Below are positions 43,122 to 52,090 of a DNA stretch of 64,000 bases, piece by piece. The stretch spans positions 992,001-1,056,000 of the forward strand of contig NZ_CP102268.1 of NCBI RefSeq assembly GCF_025148285.1. Reading direction: 5' to 3'. The position numbers and the translations under genes were made by a program. Position 1 is the first letter of the stretch. Every line of letters starts with the position of its first letter. The notes beneath the pieces are model-generated. The model did not search any database. It saw only the letters and a list, made by a program, of their open reading frames with translations, and was not told the DNA's origin. Source of the stretch: Marvinbryantia formatexigens DSM 14469 (GTDB taxonomy: Bacteria > Bacillota > Clostridia > Lachnospirales > Lachnospiraceae).

Positions 43122-45287
43122 CTATATACAGCATGTCAGCCGGATGTCGCGTGAGGAGCTTCCCACGCAGTAAACATATGCTTTTTCCCTGGAGGTCTGC
43201 GCAGACACCGCCCCGCACTTTTCACCGGACGGCTCTGCCGCTTTTTCCGGGTACTGCATACCGTACAGCTCCACAGCGATTTCCACCTGTTTTTCCTCTC
43301 CCGGTTCCAGGAAGACTTTTTCAAACCCTGCCAGCTCCTGCATCACCGGTGCGTCGTCCGCCGTGTCGCGCCGGTAGACCTGCACGGTTTCTTTGCCCGC
43401 CACATCCCCGGTATTTTTTACAAAGCAGGACAGAACGCCGGTCTTTGGATTGATAACAGCGTCACGGTAGGCAAACGTCGTATACGAAAGCCCGTAGCCA
43501 AACGGGAACTGCGGTTCAATCCGGTATTTATCATTATAGCGGTAACCCACATATCTGCCCTCGCGGTACGCCACCTTATCCGTGCCCGGAAATTCGCCAA
43601 GCGAATGTGCGGAACAGTCGGTATGCGTTTTATAGAAGGTTTCCGGCAGCTTTCCGGAAGGATTCGTCTCGCCGAGAAGCACCTCCGCCAGCGCATTGCC
43701 TCCCTCCATTCCGGCATACCAGTGCCAGACAAGTGTCTTTGCCTTATCTATCCACTGCCCCATTTCCACCGGACTTCCGCCTATCATCACAATCACCATA
43801 TCCGGCTTCACTTCCAGCAGCTCCGCTATCAGGCGGTCCTGCTCATAGGGCAGCTTCATGTCCCTGCGGTCGCTGCCCTCACAGTCATAATCGTGATTCA
43901 GTCCGCCCACATAAATGACGGTATCGTACTGCCCGGCAAGGCGCACCGCCTCCTTTCGCAGCGCAGCGCGCTTCTGCTGCATTTCCTGCGCAGCGGCTGC
44001 GTCCGCCGCCTGCATCTGCCCGCCGCCGTTTTCCAGACTTGTCTCCTGCCAGTTTGCGTCGCCCTGTTCCGCACCCCCGTCGCGGCAGTAGCCCGGCGTG
44101 TAATCCACCTGCGCATTCCCGCCCAGATGTGTTTTCAGCCCCATCAGCGGAGTAATTTCATAAAGCGCTTTAATCTCCGCGCTGCCGCCGCCGTTGGAAT
44201 GCACGCAGGCGGCATTTTCCCCTACAAGGAGCACCTTTTTCAGCGCCGCTTTTGAAAGCGGCAGCCTGCCATCGTCATTCTTCAGAAGCACCACCGATTC
44301 GCGCGCCGCCTCCAGCGTTTTTGCGCGGTGCTCCGGCGTATTATATGCCCCGCTCTTTCGCGGTTCGTCTCCAATCATATGCAGGCGCAGCATCAGCATC
44401 AGAATATACAATACCTTCTTATCAACCGTGCTCTCCGGTATTTCGCCCGCCAGAATCTTTTTCTTCAGAGGCTCCGCCATAAAATAATCATCAAAATCAG
44501 ACGTCACGGACATTTCAATATCAAGCTCCGAATATGCCGCCGCTTCCGTGTCATGCACGCCGCCCCAGTCGGAAATGATCACACCGTCAAAGCCCCATTT
44601 CTCCCGCAGAATCCTGCGCAGCAGAAAATCGCTCTGACAGCAGTGCTCCCCGTACAGACGGTTATATGCGCCCATTACCGTGTATGCCCCGCCTTCCTTT
44701 ACCGCCTCATAGAATGCCGGAAGATAAAGCTCGCGCAGGACCTGCTCGTCAATCTCAACCTCCACCCAGAGCCGCTGCGTCTCCTGGTTATTCACAGCAA
44801 AATGCTTCACGCACGCCGCAACATCCCACGCCTGCACGCCGCGGATATATGCCGCCGCCAGCTTCTTAGTCAGATAGGGGTCCTCGCTGAAATATTCAAA
44901 ATTTCTTCCGCAGAGCGGACTTCTTTTCAGATTCACACCGGGAGCGAGAATGACGTCCTTGCCCCTTCCTCTTGCCTCCGCGCCGAGTACACTTCCCATT
45001 TCATATGCCAGCTCCCGGTTCCAGGTCGCCGCGATCGCACTGTTGCAGGGCAGGTAAGTCACGTAATCATCGTTGTTTCCCACCGGCTTCCAGGCATCCG
45101 GCGCAAACTCCTGCCGGACCCCCATCGGACCGTCCGACATTACCAGCGGCGGAATACCGGCGCTCTCTGCTCCCGCGGTTTTGAAGAGCTGTGCGCCGTG
45201 AATCATGCCGATTTTTTCATCTAAAGATAGCTTTTCTAAAATTTCTCCGGCTTTTTGCCGCAATTCTCTGTCTGTCATATTCTGCAC
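43122..45287 (-). CDS. GH3 beta-glucosidase
   Basis: A roughly 721-residue family 3 glycosidase removing terminal beta-linked sugars. The TIM-barrel domain has GPMGVRQEF, CGRNFEYFSEDP, VKHFAVNNQET and nucleophile Asp in VIISDWGGVHD (about residue 240). The alpha/beta sandwich has VVLLKNDDGRLPL, and a fibronectin-III-like domain closes the protein (FPFGYGLSYTTF). No signal peptide: it acts on imported oligosaccharides. I prefer GTG 45287, six bases after AAAGGA; ATGs at 45320 and 45278 are alternatives. Last gene of the long sugar-sensing run, 85 bases after the GH42 gene. Confidence 0.9.
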   Translation of the reverse strand: MQNMTDRELRQKAGEILEKLSLDEKIGMIHGAQLFKTAGAESAGIPPLVMSDGPMGVRQEFAPDAWKPVGNNDDYVTYLPCNSAIAATWNRELAYEMGSVLGAEARGRGKDVILAPGVNLKRSPLCGRNFEYFSEDPYLTKKLAAAYIRGVQAWDVAACVKHFAVNNQETQRLWVEVEIDEQVLRELYLPAFYEAVKEGGAYTVMGAYNRLYGEHCCQSDFLLRRILREKWGFDGVIISDWGGVHDTEAAAYSELDIEMSVTSDFDDYFMAEPLKKKILAGEIPESTVDKKVLYILMLMLRLHMIGDEPRKSGAYNTPEHRAKTLEAARESVVLLKNDDGRLPLSKAALKKVLLVGENAACVHSNGGGSAEIKALYEITPLMGLKTHLGGNAQVDYTPGYCRDGGAEQGDANWQETSLENGGGQMQAADAAAAQEMQQKRAALRKEAVRLAGQYDTVIYVGGLNHDYDCEGSDRRDMKLPYEQDRLIAELLEVKPDMVIVMIGGSPVEMGQWIDKAKTLVWHWYAGMEGGNALAEVLLGETNPSGKLPETFYKTHTDCSAHSLGEFPGTDKVAYREGRYVGYRYNDKYRIEPQFPFGYGLSYTTFAYRDAVINPKTGVLSCFVKNTGDVAGKETVQVYRRDTADDAPVMQELAGFEKVFLEPGEEKQVEIAVELYGMQYPEKAAEPSGEKCGAVSAQTSREKAYVYCVGSSSRDIRLTCCI

Positions 45288-45372
45288 AAGCGTTCCTTTC
45301 TCTTGTATCGTTTCCAGCATTACTGTAAACGTCCTTATTTTTCTTCCCCTACCCATGCACATTTCCGGTCAT

Positions 45373-47403
45373 TCAACCGCCGTTTTTCAGAACCAGCACC
45401 CCGTTTTTCTCCAGCACAAGGGTCTGTCCCGCCTGATACGTCTCCCCGGTGAGCAGATTTTCCCAGGCGCCGCCGGCGGCAAACGCCGTCTGAGCACCTG
45501 TGTGGTTGAGCAGAAACAGCACATTATTTCTGTCATTGCCGCGCACGGCTGCCTCTACGCCCTCCGGTACCGTTACCGGCGGCTGCACACCCGCATCCCG
45601 GAAAATATTTTTCAGAAAATGGCGGTAAAACGCCGCATCTGACCGCGTGCCGACATAATAAGCGCAGCCGCTGCCCAGCGTATTTTTTGTGATGACCGGC
45701 GTTCCCTGGTAGAAATCCCTGCCATATGAGGCAAGCGCCTCCGCACCGCAAAGGTGCATCAAATCGCACAGCACCGCCGCCGGATACTGCGCACCCTCAT
45801 AAACAAAGCAGTTTTCCTCCCCGTCCGGCAGGGCGTCGTTCTCCTCCACCCAAATGCCGAGCACATCGCGCAGCGGTCCCGGATAGCCGCCGGGATACAC
45901 CAGGTCGTGCTCATCGACGATACCGCTGAAATATGTAGTGATAAAAATGCCACCGTTTTCCACAAAGCTGCGGATACGCTCCGCCACGCCGCTTTTACAC
46001 ATATAAAGGAGCGGCGCGATCACTACCTTATAAGGCGTCAGCGCATCCTCCGCCCCGATGATGTCCACCGGAACATTCATGGAAAATGCCGCCGTGTAGT
46101 AGTCCTTCACGGCATCCAGATATTTCATGCGCACACTCGGTCCGGCGGAATATTCCACTGCCCACCAGTTATCCCAGTCAAACAGGATGCCCACCTCAGA
46201 CGGCGTCCTCCCCTCCAGGAAAACGTCCTGCAGCGTCTCCAGCTCCGCGCCGAGCTGCGTAATTTCCCGGAAAACACGGGTATCCTCCCGCCCGGCGTGG
46301 TCAATGACAGCGCCGTGGAATTTTTCGCAGGCTCCCATCGTTCTGCGTATCTGGAAAAACTGGATGGCGTCCGCCCCGTGCGCCGCCGCCTGGTAGCTTA
46401 AAAGGCGCATCTCGCCCGGTCTTTTCAGACGGTTGTACGGATGCCAGTTTGTGACGCTCGGCGTCTGTTCCATCAGCACGAAGGAATCCTGCCCGCCGAT
46501 ACCCCGCATCAAATCGTGATTCAGCGCCACCTCCGCCGGGCTGTCCTCCGGATGCGGATAACTGTCCCAGGAAACAAAATCCATTTCCTTTGCCCATTTC
46601 TGATAATCGAGCGGCTTATAAAAGCCCATCAGGTTGGTCGTAACCGGAACCTGCGGCATCACGCGGCGGATGGCGTCGCGCTCCAGACAGAAGCACTCCA
46701 GCATACTGTCCGAATTAAACCGCCGGTAATCCAGCGAAATTCCCTGGAACATGGTCCGCTCCTCCCCGCTCTGCGACCGGAAATGCTCGCTTAAAAAGTT
46801 TGGCGGCACCACCTCGTCCCAGTCGTAGAAGGTATGTCCCCAGAAGGCTGTATAAAATGCGCGGTTCATATTTTCCACCGTGCCATACTTCTTTTTCAGC
46901 CATTCGCGGAAAGCACGCTCACAGTTTTCGCAGTAGCACTCGCCGCCAAATTCGTTGGAAATATGCCACGCCACGATATTGTCATAATCACGGTAGCGCT
47001 CCGCCAGCTTTCCGGCAAGCTTTGCCGCGTAATGCCGGTAGGTAGGGCTGTTGGGGCAGGAATTGTGCCGCCCGCCAAACCGGCGCTTTCTGCCCTCCGC
47101 GTCCGTGCGCAGAATATCCGGATGACGCCGCGCCATCCATGCCGGGTGCGCACCCGTGGACGTGGCAAGACACACCAGAAAGCCCTCGCTTCGCATCAGC
47201 TCCATAATCTTATCCAGCTTTTCAAAATCGTAAACATCCTCGTCCGGCTGCAGCGCCGCCCAACTGAATACATTCAGCGTCACCATATTAATATGCGCCT
47301 TTTTCATCAGGCGGACGTCCTCCTGCCAGACCTCTTCGGGCCACTGCTCCGGATTATAGTCCCCTCCGTAAAGAATCTTTTTTATCTTTTTTCCGTATGC
47401 CAT
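45373..47403 (-). CDS. GH42 beta-galactosidase
   Basis: A 676-residue family 42 enzyme that hydrolyses beta-galactosides. The catalytic domain begins YGGDYNPEQWPEEVW. Acid/base Glu is at about 151 in HISNEFGGE, nucleophile at about 312 in FVLMEQTPS, and a zinc cluster is suggested by CYCENC. The trimerisation (EVGILFDWDNWWA) and C-terminal beta domains are present. ATG 47403 follows AAGGAGG. It begins five bases after the alarmone synthetase stop and precedes the GH3 enzyme; together they would degrade an imported galactoside or glucoside. Cytoplasmic. Confidence 0.93.
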   Translation of the reverse strand: MAYGKKIKKILYGGDYNPEQWPEEVWQEDVRLMKKAHINMVTLNVFSWAALQPDEDVYDFEKLDKIMELMRSEGFLVCLATSTGAHPAWMARRHPDILRTDAEGRKRRFGGRHNSCPNSPTYRHYAAKLAGKLAERYRDYDNIVAWHISNEFGGECYCENCERAFREWLKKKYGTVENMNRAFYTAFWGHTFYDWDEVVPPNFLSEHFRSQSGEERTMFQGISLDYRRFNSDSMLECFCLERDAIRRVMPQVPVTTNLMGFYKPLDYQKWAKEMDFVSWDSYPHPEDSPAEVALNHDLMRGIGGQDSFVLMEQTPSVTNWHPYNRLKRPGEMRLLSYQAAAHGADAIQFFQIRRTMGACEKFHGAVIDHAGREDTRVFREITQLGAELETLQDVFLEGRTPSEVGILFDWDNWWAVEYSAGPSVRMKYLDAVKDYYTAAFSMNVPVDIIGAEDALTPYKVVIAPLLYMCKSGVAERIRSFVENGGIFITTYFSGIVDEHDLVYPGGYPGPLRDVLGIWVEENDALPDGEENCFVYEGAQYPAAVLCDLMHLCGAEALASYGRDFYQGTPVITKNTLGSGCAYYVGTRSDAAFYRHFLKNIFRDAGVQPPVTVPEGVEAAVRGNDRNNVLFLLNHTGAQTAFAAGGAWENLLTGETYQAGQTLVLEKNGVLVLKNGG

Positions 47404-47408
47404 TTTCC

Positions 47409-48125
47409 TTAATCCTCCTTCAGCAAATCTGTCGCCAGCTCCTGCATGATCTGGTCCGCCTCCGCCATCAGCTCCGCGCAGCACTTCAGCTCTTTTTGCA
47501 TATCGTCCGTGAGCACATGGTCTTTTTTATACCGGAGCTGATGCTCCGTGCTCGCCCAGCAGTTCATGGCAATCGAACGGAGCTGGATTTCCACCGGAAT
47601 CTTCTGCATCTGCTCGGAAAAAAAGACGTCGACCAGCACAATCAGATGCAGACTGCGGTATCCGTTTTCCTTCGGCTGCTTTATATAATCCTTCATCGTC
47701 ACCAGGCTGATGTCCTTCTGGGACAGCAGCATCCGCGCCACCTGGTATACGTCGGAGATAAACGGACAGATTACCCGCACTCCGGCGATATCGTATATAT
47801 TGCTCATCATGGCGCTGATCGTCATGGGCAGCCCCTTCTTTTTCATCTTTTCTACAATACTCTGCTCTGATTTTACCCGCCCTTTCACGCTTTCAATCGG
47901 ATTGCGGTCATTGCCGTACTGGAATTCCCGGTTCAGGATCTCCAGCTTCGCCATAATCTGCTGCAGCCCCGCCTCATAAAAAAACAAGGCCCGGCTGAAC
48001 TGTTTTTCTGTATCCAGATAATCATAAATCTGAGGCAGCAGCCTGTCGTCCCGCGCTACCTCCGTATAGGTTGTCTCGCTGACCTCCTTGCGCACTGTCA
48101 CATCCACTGTATTTTTCACTTTCAT
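47409..48125 (-). CDS. small alarmone synthetase (GTP pyrophosphokinase family)
   Basis: A 238-residue RelA/SpoT synthetase-only protein (SAS, YjbM/YwaC type) that transfers pyrophosphate from ATP to GTP or GDP, making (p)ppGpp. Motifs: GRVKSEQSIVEKMKKKG, DIAGVRVICPFISDVY, KQPKENGYRSLHLI (substrate loop) and VEIQLRSIAMNCWASTEHQLRYKK with catalytic Glu. No hydrolase, TGS or ACT domain. It starts 21 bases after the sugar-binding protein stop and ends five bases before GH42, so it is cotranscribed with sugar genes. This is an unusual address for an SAS gene and suggests growth-rate signalling linked to that sugar. Confidence 0.92.
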   Translation of the reverse strand: MKVKNTVDVTVRKEVSETTYTEVARDDRLLPQIYDYLDTEKQFSRALFFYEAGLQQIMAKLEILNREFQYGNDRNPIESVKGRVKSEQSIVEKMKKKGLPMTISAMMSNIYDIAGVRVICPFISDVYQVARMLLSQKDISLVTMKDYIKQPKENGYRSLHLIVLVDVFFSEQMQKIPVEIQLRSIAMNCWASTEHQLRYKKDHVLTDDMQKELKCCAELMAEADQIMQELATDLLKED

Positions 48126-48146
48126 ACACCTCTATATTCTGTTTCT

Positions 48147-49193
48147 TCAATTCTCCGCCGGCAGCTTCCGGTTCTGGAACTCCCCGGCATTTTCTATTGT
48201 AACCTTCTCGTAGGGCAGGTAAATATAGCGCTCGTTTTCAAATGCGATTTCATCCATACCTTCCCCGGTAATCAGAGCGGCTGTCAGCGTGGCCATCGCC
48301 CCCGCCTGCCCCTCTTTATCATTATACACCGTTCCCGCCATCCTGCCATCCAGAACCGCCTCCAGCCCCACATCGGTGCCGTCGATTCCGAAAAATACCG
48401 GCATGGCGTCCCCTGGCGTGTTCAGCGCCGCGTAAGCATCCAGGGCTCCGAGAATCATATCGTCGTTGTTCGCCAGCACCAGCTCAATCTGGTCCTTATA
48501 CTGCCCTATCATCTGTGTCATGCGGTTCTGCGCCTGGGCGCGGCTCCAGTTAGCGATGCCGTAGCTCAGCTTTTCCAGCCGGATATCGTTCTGCTTCAGG
48601 GTATCCACCGCATTCTCCGTGCGGATGATAGCGTCCTGATGCCCCGGCTCGCCCTCCAGCACCACATACTGGATTTTTCCGTCCCCGTTGCGGTCGATTT
48701 CCGGATTTTCCTTAATCGCCTCCGCCGCCAGCTCGCCCTGCATGGTGCCCGACTGCTCCGCATAAGCGCCCACATAGTACAGCCCGCTCCACTGCAGCAT
48801 GTCCTCCGCGACCGGCTCCCGGTTAAAGAAAATAATCGGCACATCCCTGTCCCTGGCGCTGTCAATAATCTCCGAAGGGTCCGTCCGGTCTACCAGGTTT
48901 ACGCAGAGCACGCTGCAGCCCGCTTCCAGCAGTTCCTTTATCTGGTCATTCTGCGTCCGCTGCAGTCCGGCGGCATCCATCACTGTCACGGAGACGGTCC
49001 GCCCGTCCTCCTGGTACTCTCCAAGCTGTTCCTTATAGCTCTCGACCAGCGAATTAATAAACGTATCGCTTTTGTCGTAGCACGCCACGCCGACGCGGAA
49101 GCTCTCCCCCTCCGGCTGTCCTCTGCCGCAGGCGGTAAGCAGCGCCGCCGCGCTCGCCGTAAGCGCCGCCCGTAAAATATTCTTTCTGCTCAT
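48147..49193 (-). CDS. galactose/glucose-binding lipoprotein (MglB-like)
   Basis: A 348-residue periplasmic-binding-type lipoprotein. The signal peptide ends in the lipobox LLTAC with Cys 22. The type I binding fold has VGVACYDKSDTFINSL, a calcium loop DRNGDGKIQ as in MglB, LANNDDMILGALDAY and FFGIDGTDVGLEAVLDG. MglB proteins bind glucose or galactose. No MglA ATPase or MglC permease is nearby, so here it probably presents sugar to the neighbouring sensor kinase or works with a distant permease. It lies 82 bases after the second binding protein. Confidence 0.9.
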   Translation of the reverse strand: MSRKNILRAALTASAAALLTACGRGQPEGESFRVGVACYDKSDTFINSLVESYKEQLGEYQEDGRTVSVTVMDAAGLQRTQNDQIKELLEAGCSVLCVNLVDRTDPSEIIDSARDRDVPIIFFNREPVAEDMLQWSGLYYVGAYAEQSGTMQGELAAEAIKENPEIDRNGDGKIQYVVLEGEPGHQDAIIRTENAVDTLKQNDIRLEKLSYGIANWSRAQAQNRMTQMIGQYKDQIELVLANNDDMILGALDAYAALNTPGDAMPVFFGIDGTDVGLEAVLDGRMAGTVYNDKEGQAGAMATLTAALITGEGMDEIAFENERYIYLPYEKVTIENAGEFQNRKLPAEN

Positions 49194-49275
49194 TTATCCT
49201 CCCCTCCGCCGCGCAGCAACTCCGGTAAGCCATCTGCTGTTCACTTTGTCCACTGCAGCACTTTCATCCTGCCAG

Positions 49276-50247
49276 CTACTGGCTCATTGAAAAAAGAAGC
49301 TCCTGATTTTCTCTTGAAAACAGTGTTTCCCGGTAAAGCATTATATGAGAAACCGTAGTGTCCTTCATATCGTAAAACCGGCTTTGAAGCCTGCGCGCCA
49401 CCTCCGTGACGCTCTGGTAGCCGACATTAAATTCATCCGGTACCACCAGACACTCTGCGTTTCCCATATCAAGCTGATAAACCGCCTCCGTGGAATGCCC
49501 GATTCCATAAACCAGCGCGCCGTGCAGATTGTTCGCCCCCGCCTCTTTCCCGGCGGCCACCAGACTGCTGTCATCCAGACAGATTACGAAATCCACCGGC
49601 TCCTGCGCCTCCAGGAGCTCCTCCCAGCCATCCTGCCCGGAATTCTGCACGGACCAGGCAACCGTGCCGCCCGCCTCCTTTAGCGCGCCGGTAAAGCCGC
49701 TCTCTCTGTCCTTTCCCTCTTCCGCCTCCGCCATATCTGACAGAAGCCCGACGGTCCTGCCTGCAAGGCTGCCTCCGCAGTCCGCAAGAAGCTCCTCCGC
49801 CAGGGCGGCGCCCATCGCATAATTGTCCGGTCCGGTGGCGGCTGCCGACACGCCTTCCTTTGCAAAGGACGGGCAGCCCGTCACCATAACAGGCACCCTG
49901 CCGTCGATCCGCTCCAGCAGCCCGACGGTCCCGCCGTCCGGATGAAGCTGGAGAATCACCGCATCCGCGCCGTTTACAATCTCACGCTCCAGCGCCGTTT
50001 CCTCTTCCCCGGCATCCGGCTGTTCCCCTGCGCTGACAATCAGCACATCGACCCCGGCGTCTTCCGCTGCTGCCCGCAGTCCGTACTTAAACGCCGCCCA
50101 ACGGCTTGCGTCCGGCTCCTGCAGAATCACCGCGATCCGGTCCGGCTCCCGCCCTCTGTATTCGCGCAGCATGGCGGCTGTCACCAGAATCAGTATCCCC
50201 GCCAGCGTCACCTCTATCAGAATAAACACCCTTCTGCTATCCTTCAT
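49276..50247 (-). CDS. membrane-anchored sugar-binding-like protein of the sensor operon
   Basis: A 323-residue protein with an uncleaved N-terminal membrane helix (about residues 7-24, FILIEVTLAGILILVTAAML) and a type I periplasmic-binding fold (DRIAVILQEPDASRWAAFKYG, GADAVILQLHPDGGT, VDFVICLDDSSLVAAGKEAG, VYGIGHSTEAVYQLD). Such anchored binding proteins pass ligand occupancy to a YesM-type kinase. ATG 50247 lies 11 bases inside the kinase gene end, preceded by AAGGAAGAG. The anchor rather than a lipobox suggests a sensing rather than a transport role, which is inference. Confidence 0.82.
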   Translation of the reverse strand: MKDSRRVFILIEVTLAGILILVTAAMLREYRGREPDRIAVILQEPDASRWAAFKYGLRAAAEDAGVDVLIVSAGEQPDAGEEETALEREIVNGADAVILQLHPDGGTVGLLERIDGRVPVMVTGCPSFAKEGVSAAATGPDNYAMGAALAEELLADCGGSLAGRTVGLLSDMAEAEEGKDRESGFTGALKEAGGTVAWSVQNSGQDGWEELLEAQEPVDFVICLDDSSLVAAGKEAGANNLHGALVYGIGHSTEAVYQLDMGNAECLVVPDEFNVGYQSVTEVARRLQSRFYDMKDTTVSHIMLYRETLFSRENQELLFSMSQ

Positions 50248-52090
50248 CGCTCTCTTCCTTACCCCTGGTTTCTTCCCTGCTGAAAACATACCCGTTTTCC
50301 AGACGCCTGCGGTTTTCCTCCGTAAAGGGGATTGCCGGCAGCCGGATGGAAACGACGGTTCCTTCATCCGGTTCGCTCTCAATGCTCAGACCGTATGCTT
50401 TTCCAAACAGAAGCTGTATCCGCTGGTTTACATTCACCAGACCGACGCCGGAACCATGCTTGTGCACCCGGTTGTTGTCTGTCAGCAGAAGCTGCGCCTC
50501 CTCCTCCGGAATGCCGATTCCATTGTCCTTCACCGCCAGCAGCACATTGTCGCCGTCCATCTTCGCGATAATGGTAATCTCTCCGTCGTCCATGCCGCTG
50601 ACGCCGTAATTGATGGCGTTTTCCAGAAGCGGCTGCAGAATCAGCTTGGCGGCGCAATAGTCCTCCACCTCCGGCTCTATCTCCTGCCGGACCGTAAAGG
50701 AATCCTTGCAGCGCACCTTCTGGATATTCATGTAGGTCTGCGCGTGCTGCAGCTCATCCCGCACGCAGATGACTGTATAGCCCCGCGACAGGCTGAGCCG
50801 GAAAAACCGTGCGAGCTGCGTGACCATATAGGCGGCTCCATCGTTCTGCCCGTCCTCGATCATCCAGGTGATGGAATCGAGGGCATTGTAGAGAAAATGC
50901 GGATTAATCTGGCTCTGCAGCGCGTCCAGCTCGCTCTTTCTCCGCTCATTCTGCTCCCAGACGATGGTTTTCATCAGCTCCTCAATCTGCTCATACGATT
51001 TCTGGATGGAATAGCCGAGATGACGGATTTCCTGGGAGCCGCCAATGTAAATCCCCGGTTTTTCCCCCGCCTCGTATTCCAGCACCGACTCGTTCAGCTT
51101 CAGAATCGGGCGCGAGATACGCACCGATACAATGCGGTTGAGCACCACCAGCATCATTGCCATCAGAAGCAGCATCATGACCAGAAAGTAGCGGAGATTG
51201 ACCATGCCGTAGGCGAACATTTCCTCCGGCAGCACTCCGACCAGCTTCCAGCCGGTATAGCTGACGGTACTGACGAGCACCTTCCGGTTTTCGCCGTCAA
51301 ACACCTCGTCATAAACGCCGTCCTTGTACGCTGCCGCGATGCGGTTGTTTTCCCGCCCGATACCGTCGGCAAGCTGTGTCTGGCGCGGATGGAAAATAAT
51401 CTCCCCGCTGCTGTCGCAGAGATAATAATACTCCCCGCTGTTTGCGTCATTGATTTTTTTCATCAGCCGGGAAATGCCGGAAAAATCCATATCCACCAGC
51501 AGCACGCCCTGTACGGAATCTCCGCCGTTTGTCAGCTCCACCATGCGGCTCAGGGAGATCACCCAGTAATAGCGGTAAGTTGCGTCATGGAAAAGATTCT
51601 GGATATGCGGTGTGGAAAAATGCATATTTTCCACCTCCTCCATCGCCCGCACAAACCAGCCCTGCTGCGTGACATTCGGGTCCTCCTTCTGCGCCGCGAC
51701 CGGCTCCGCCGTAATCAGGCTGCCGTAATGGTCGTAAAGGGCGATGCTCCTTAAATTTTCCTTGTTCGCCTCGTATAAAAGGTTCAGACTTTTCTGGATG
51801 TCCTGGATTTCCCCGGAAATATCATATTCCTTGATGGCGTTGTAATATGCCGCGTCCGAGACCTGCCGCATGGCAATCAGATAATCCTCCAGGCTCTCCC
51901 CGGTCTGCTCCATCAGCTTCTGCGCGCTTCTGACTGTTTCACCGCGGTACACCACAGAAAAGCGCGCTTCCAGCACCAGACCGAGAATCAGCATCAGCGA
52001 AATCGATATTACGGAAAAGGTGAGCATAATCGTCGACTGGATGCCCCGGTGCGTTATTTTTTCCAGATATCCGAAATACTTGTTTTTCAC
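50237..52090 (-). CDS. YesM-type sensor histidine kinase
   Basis: A 617-residue sensor with two membrane segments (near residues 21-42 and 300-325) around a dCache-like extracellular domain, a HAMP linker, a His_kinase motif SQINPHFLYNALDSI (phospho-acceptor His) and HATPase_c with LILQPLLENAINYG, DNGIGIPEE and GSGVGLVNVNQRI. The GTG start overlaps the regulator's TGA as GTGA, so translation is coupled. Kinases of this type detect sugars, often through a membrane-linked binding protein such as the one encoded next. Expected partner: the AraC-type regulator upstream. Confidence 0.92.
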   Translation of the reverse strand: MKNKYFGYLEKITHRGIQSTIMLTFSVISISLMLILGLVLEARFSVVYRGETVRSAQKLMEQTGESLEDYLIAMRQVSDAAYYNAIKEYDISGEIQDIQKSLNLLYEANKENLRSIALYDHYGSLITAEPVAAQKEDPNVTQQGWFVRAMEEVENMHFSTPHIQNLFHDATYRYYWVISLSRMVELTNGGDSVQGVLLVDMDFSGISRLMKKINDANSGEYYYLCDSSGEIIFHPRQTQLADGIGRENNRIAAAYKDGVYDEVFDGENRKVLVSTVSYTGWKLVGVLPEEMFAYGMVNLRYFLVMMLLLMAMMLVVLNRIVSVRISRPILKLNESVLEYEAGEKPGIYIGGSQEIRHLGYSIQKSYEQIEELMKTIVWEQNERRKSELDALQSQINPHFLYNALDSITWMIEDGQNDGAAYMVTQLARFFRLSLSRGYTVICVRDELQHAQTYMNIQKVRCKDSFTVRQEIEPEVEDYCAAKLILQPLLENAINYGVSGMDDGEITIIAKMDGDNVLLAVKDNGIGIPEEEAQLLLTDNNRVHKHGSGVGLVNVNQRIQLLFGKAYGLSIESEPDEGTVVSIRLPAIPFTEENRRRLENGYVFSREETRGKEESDEG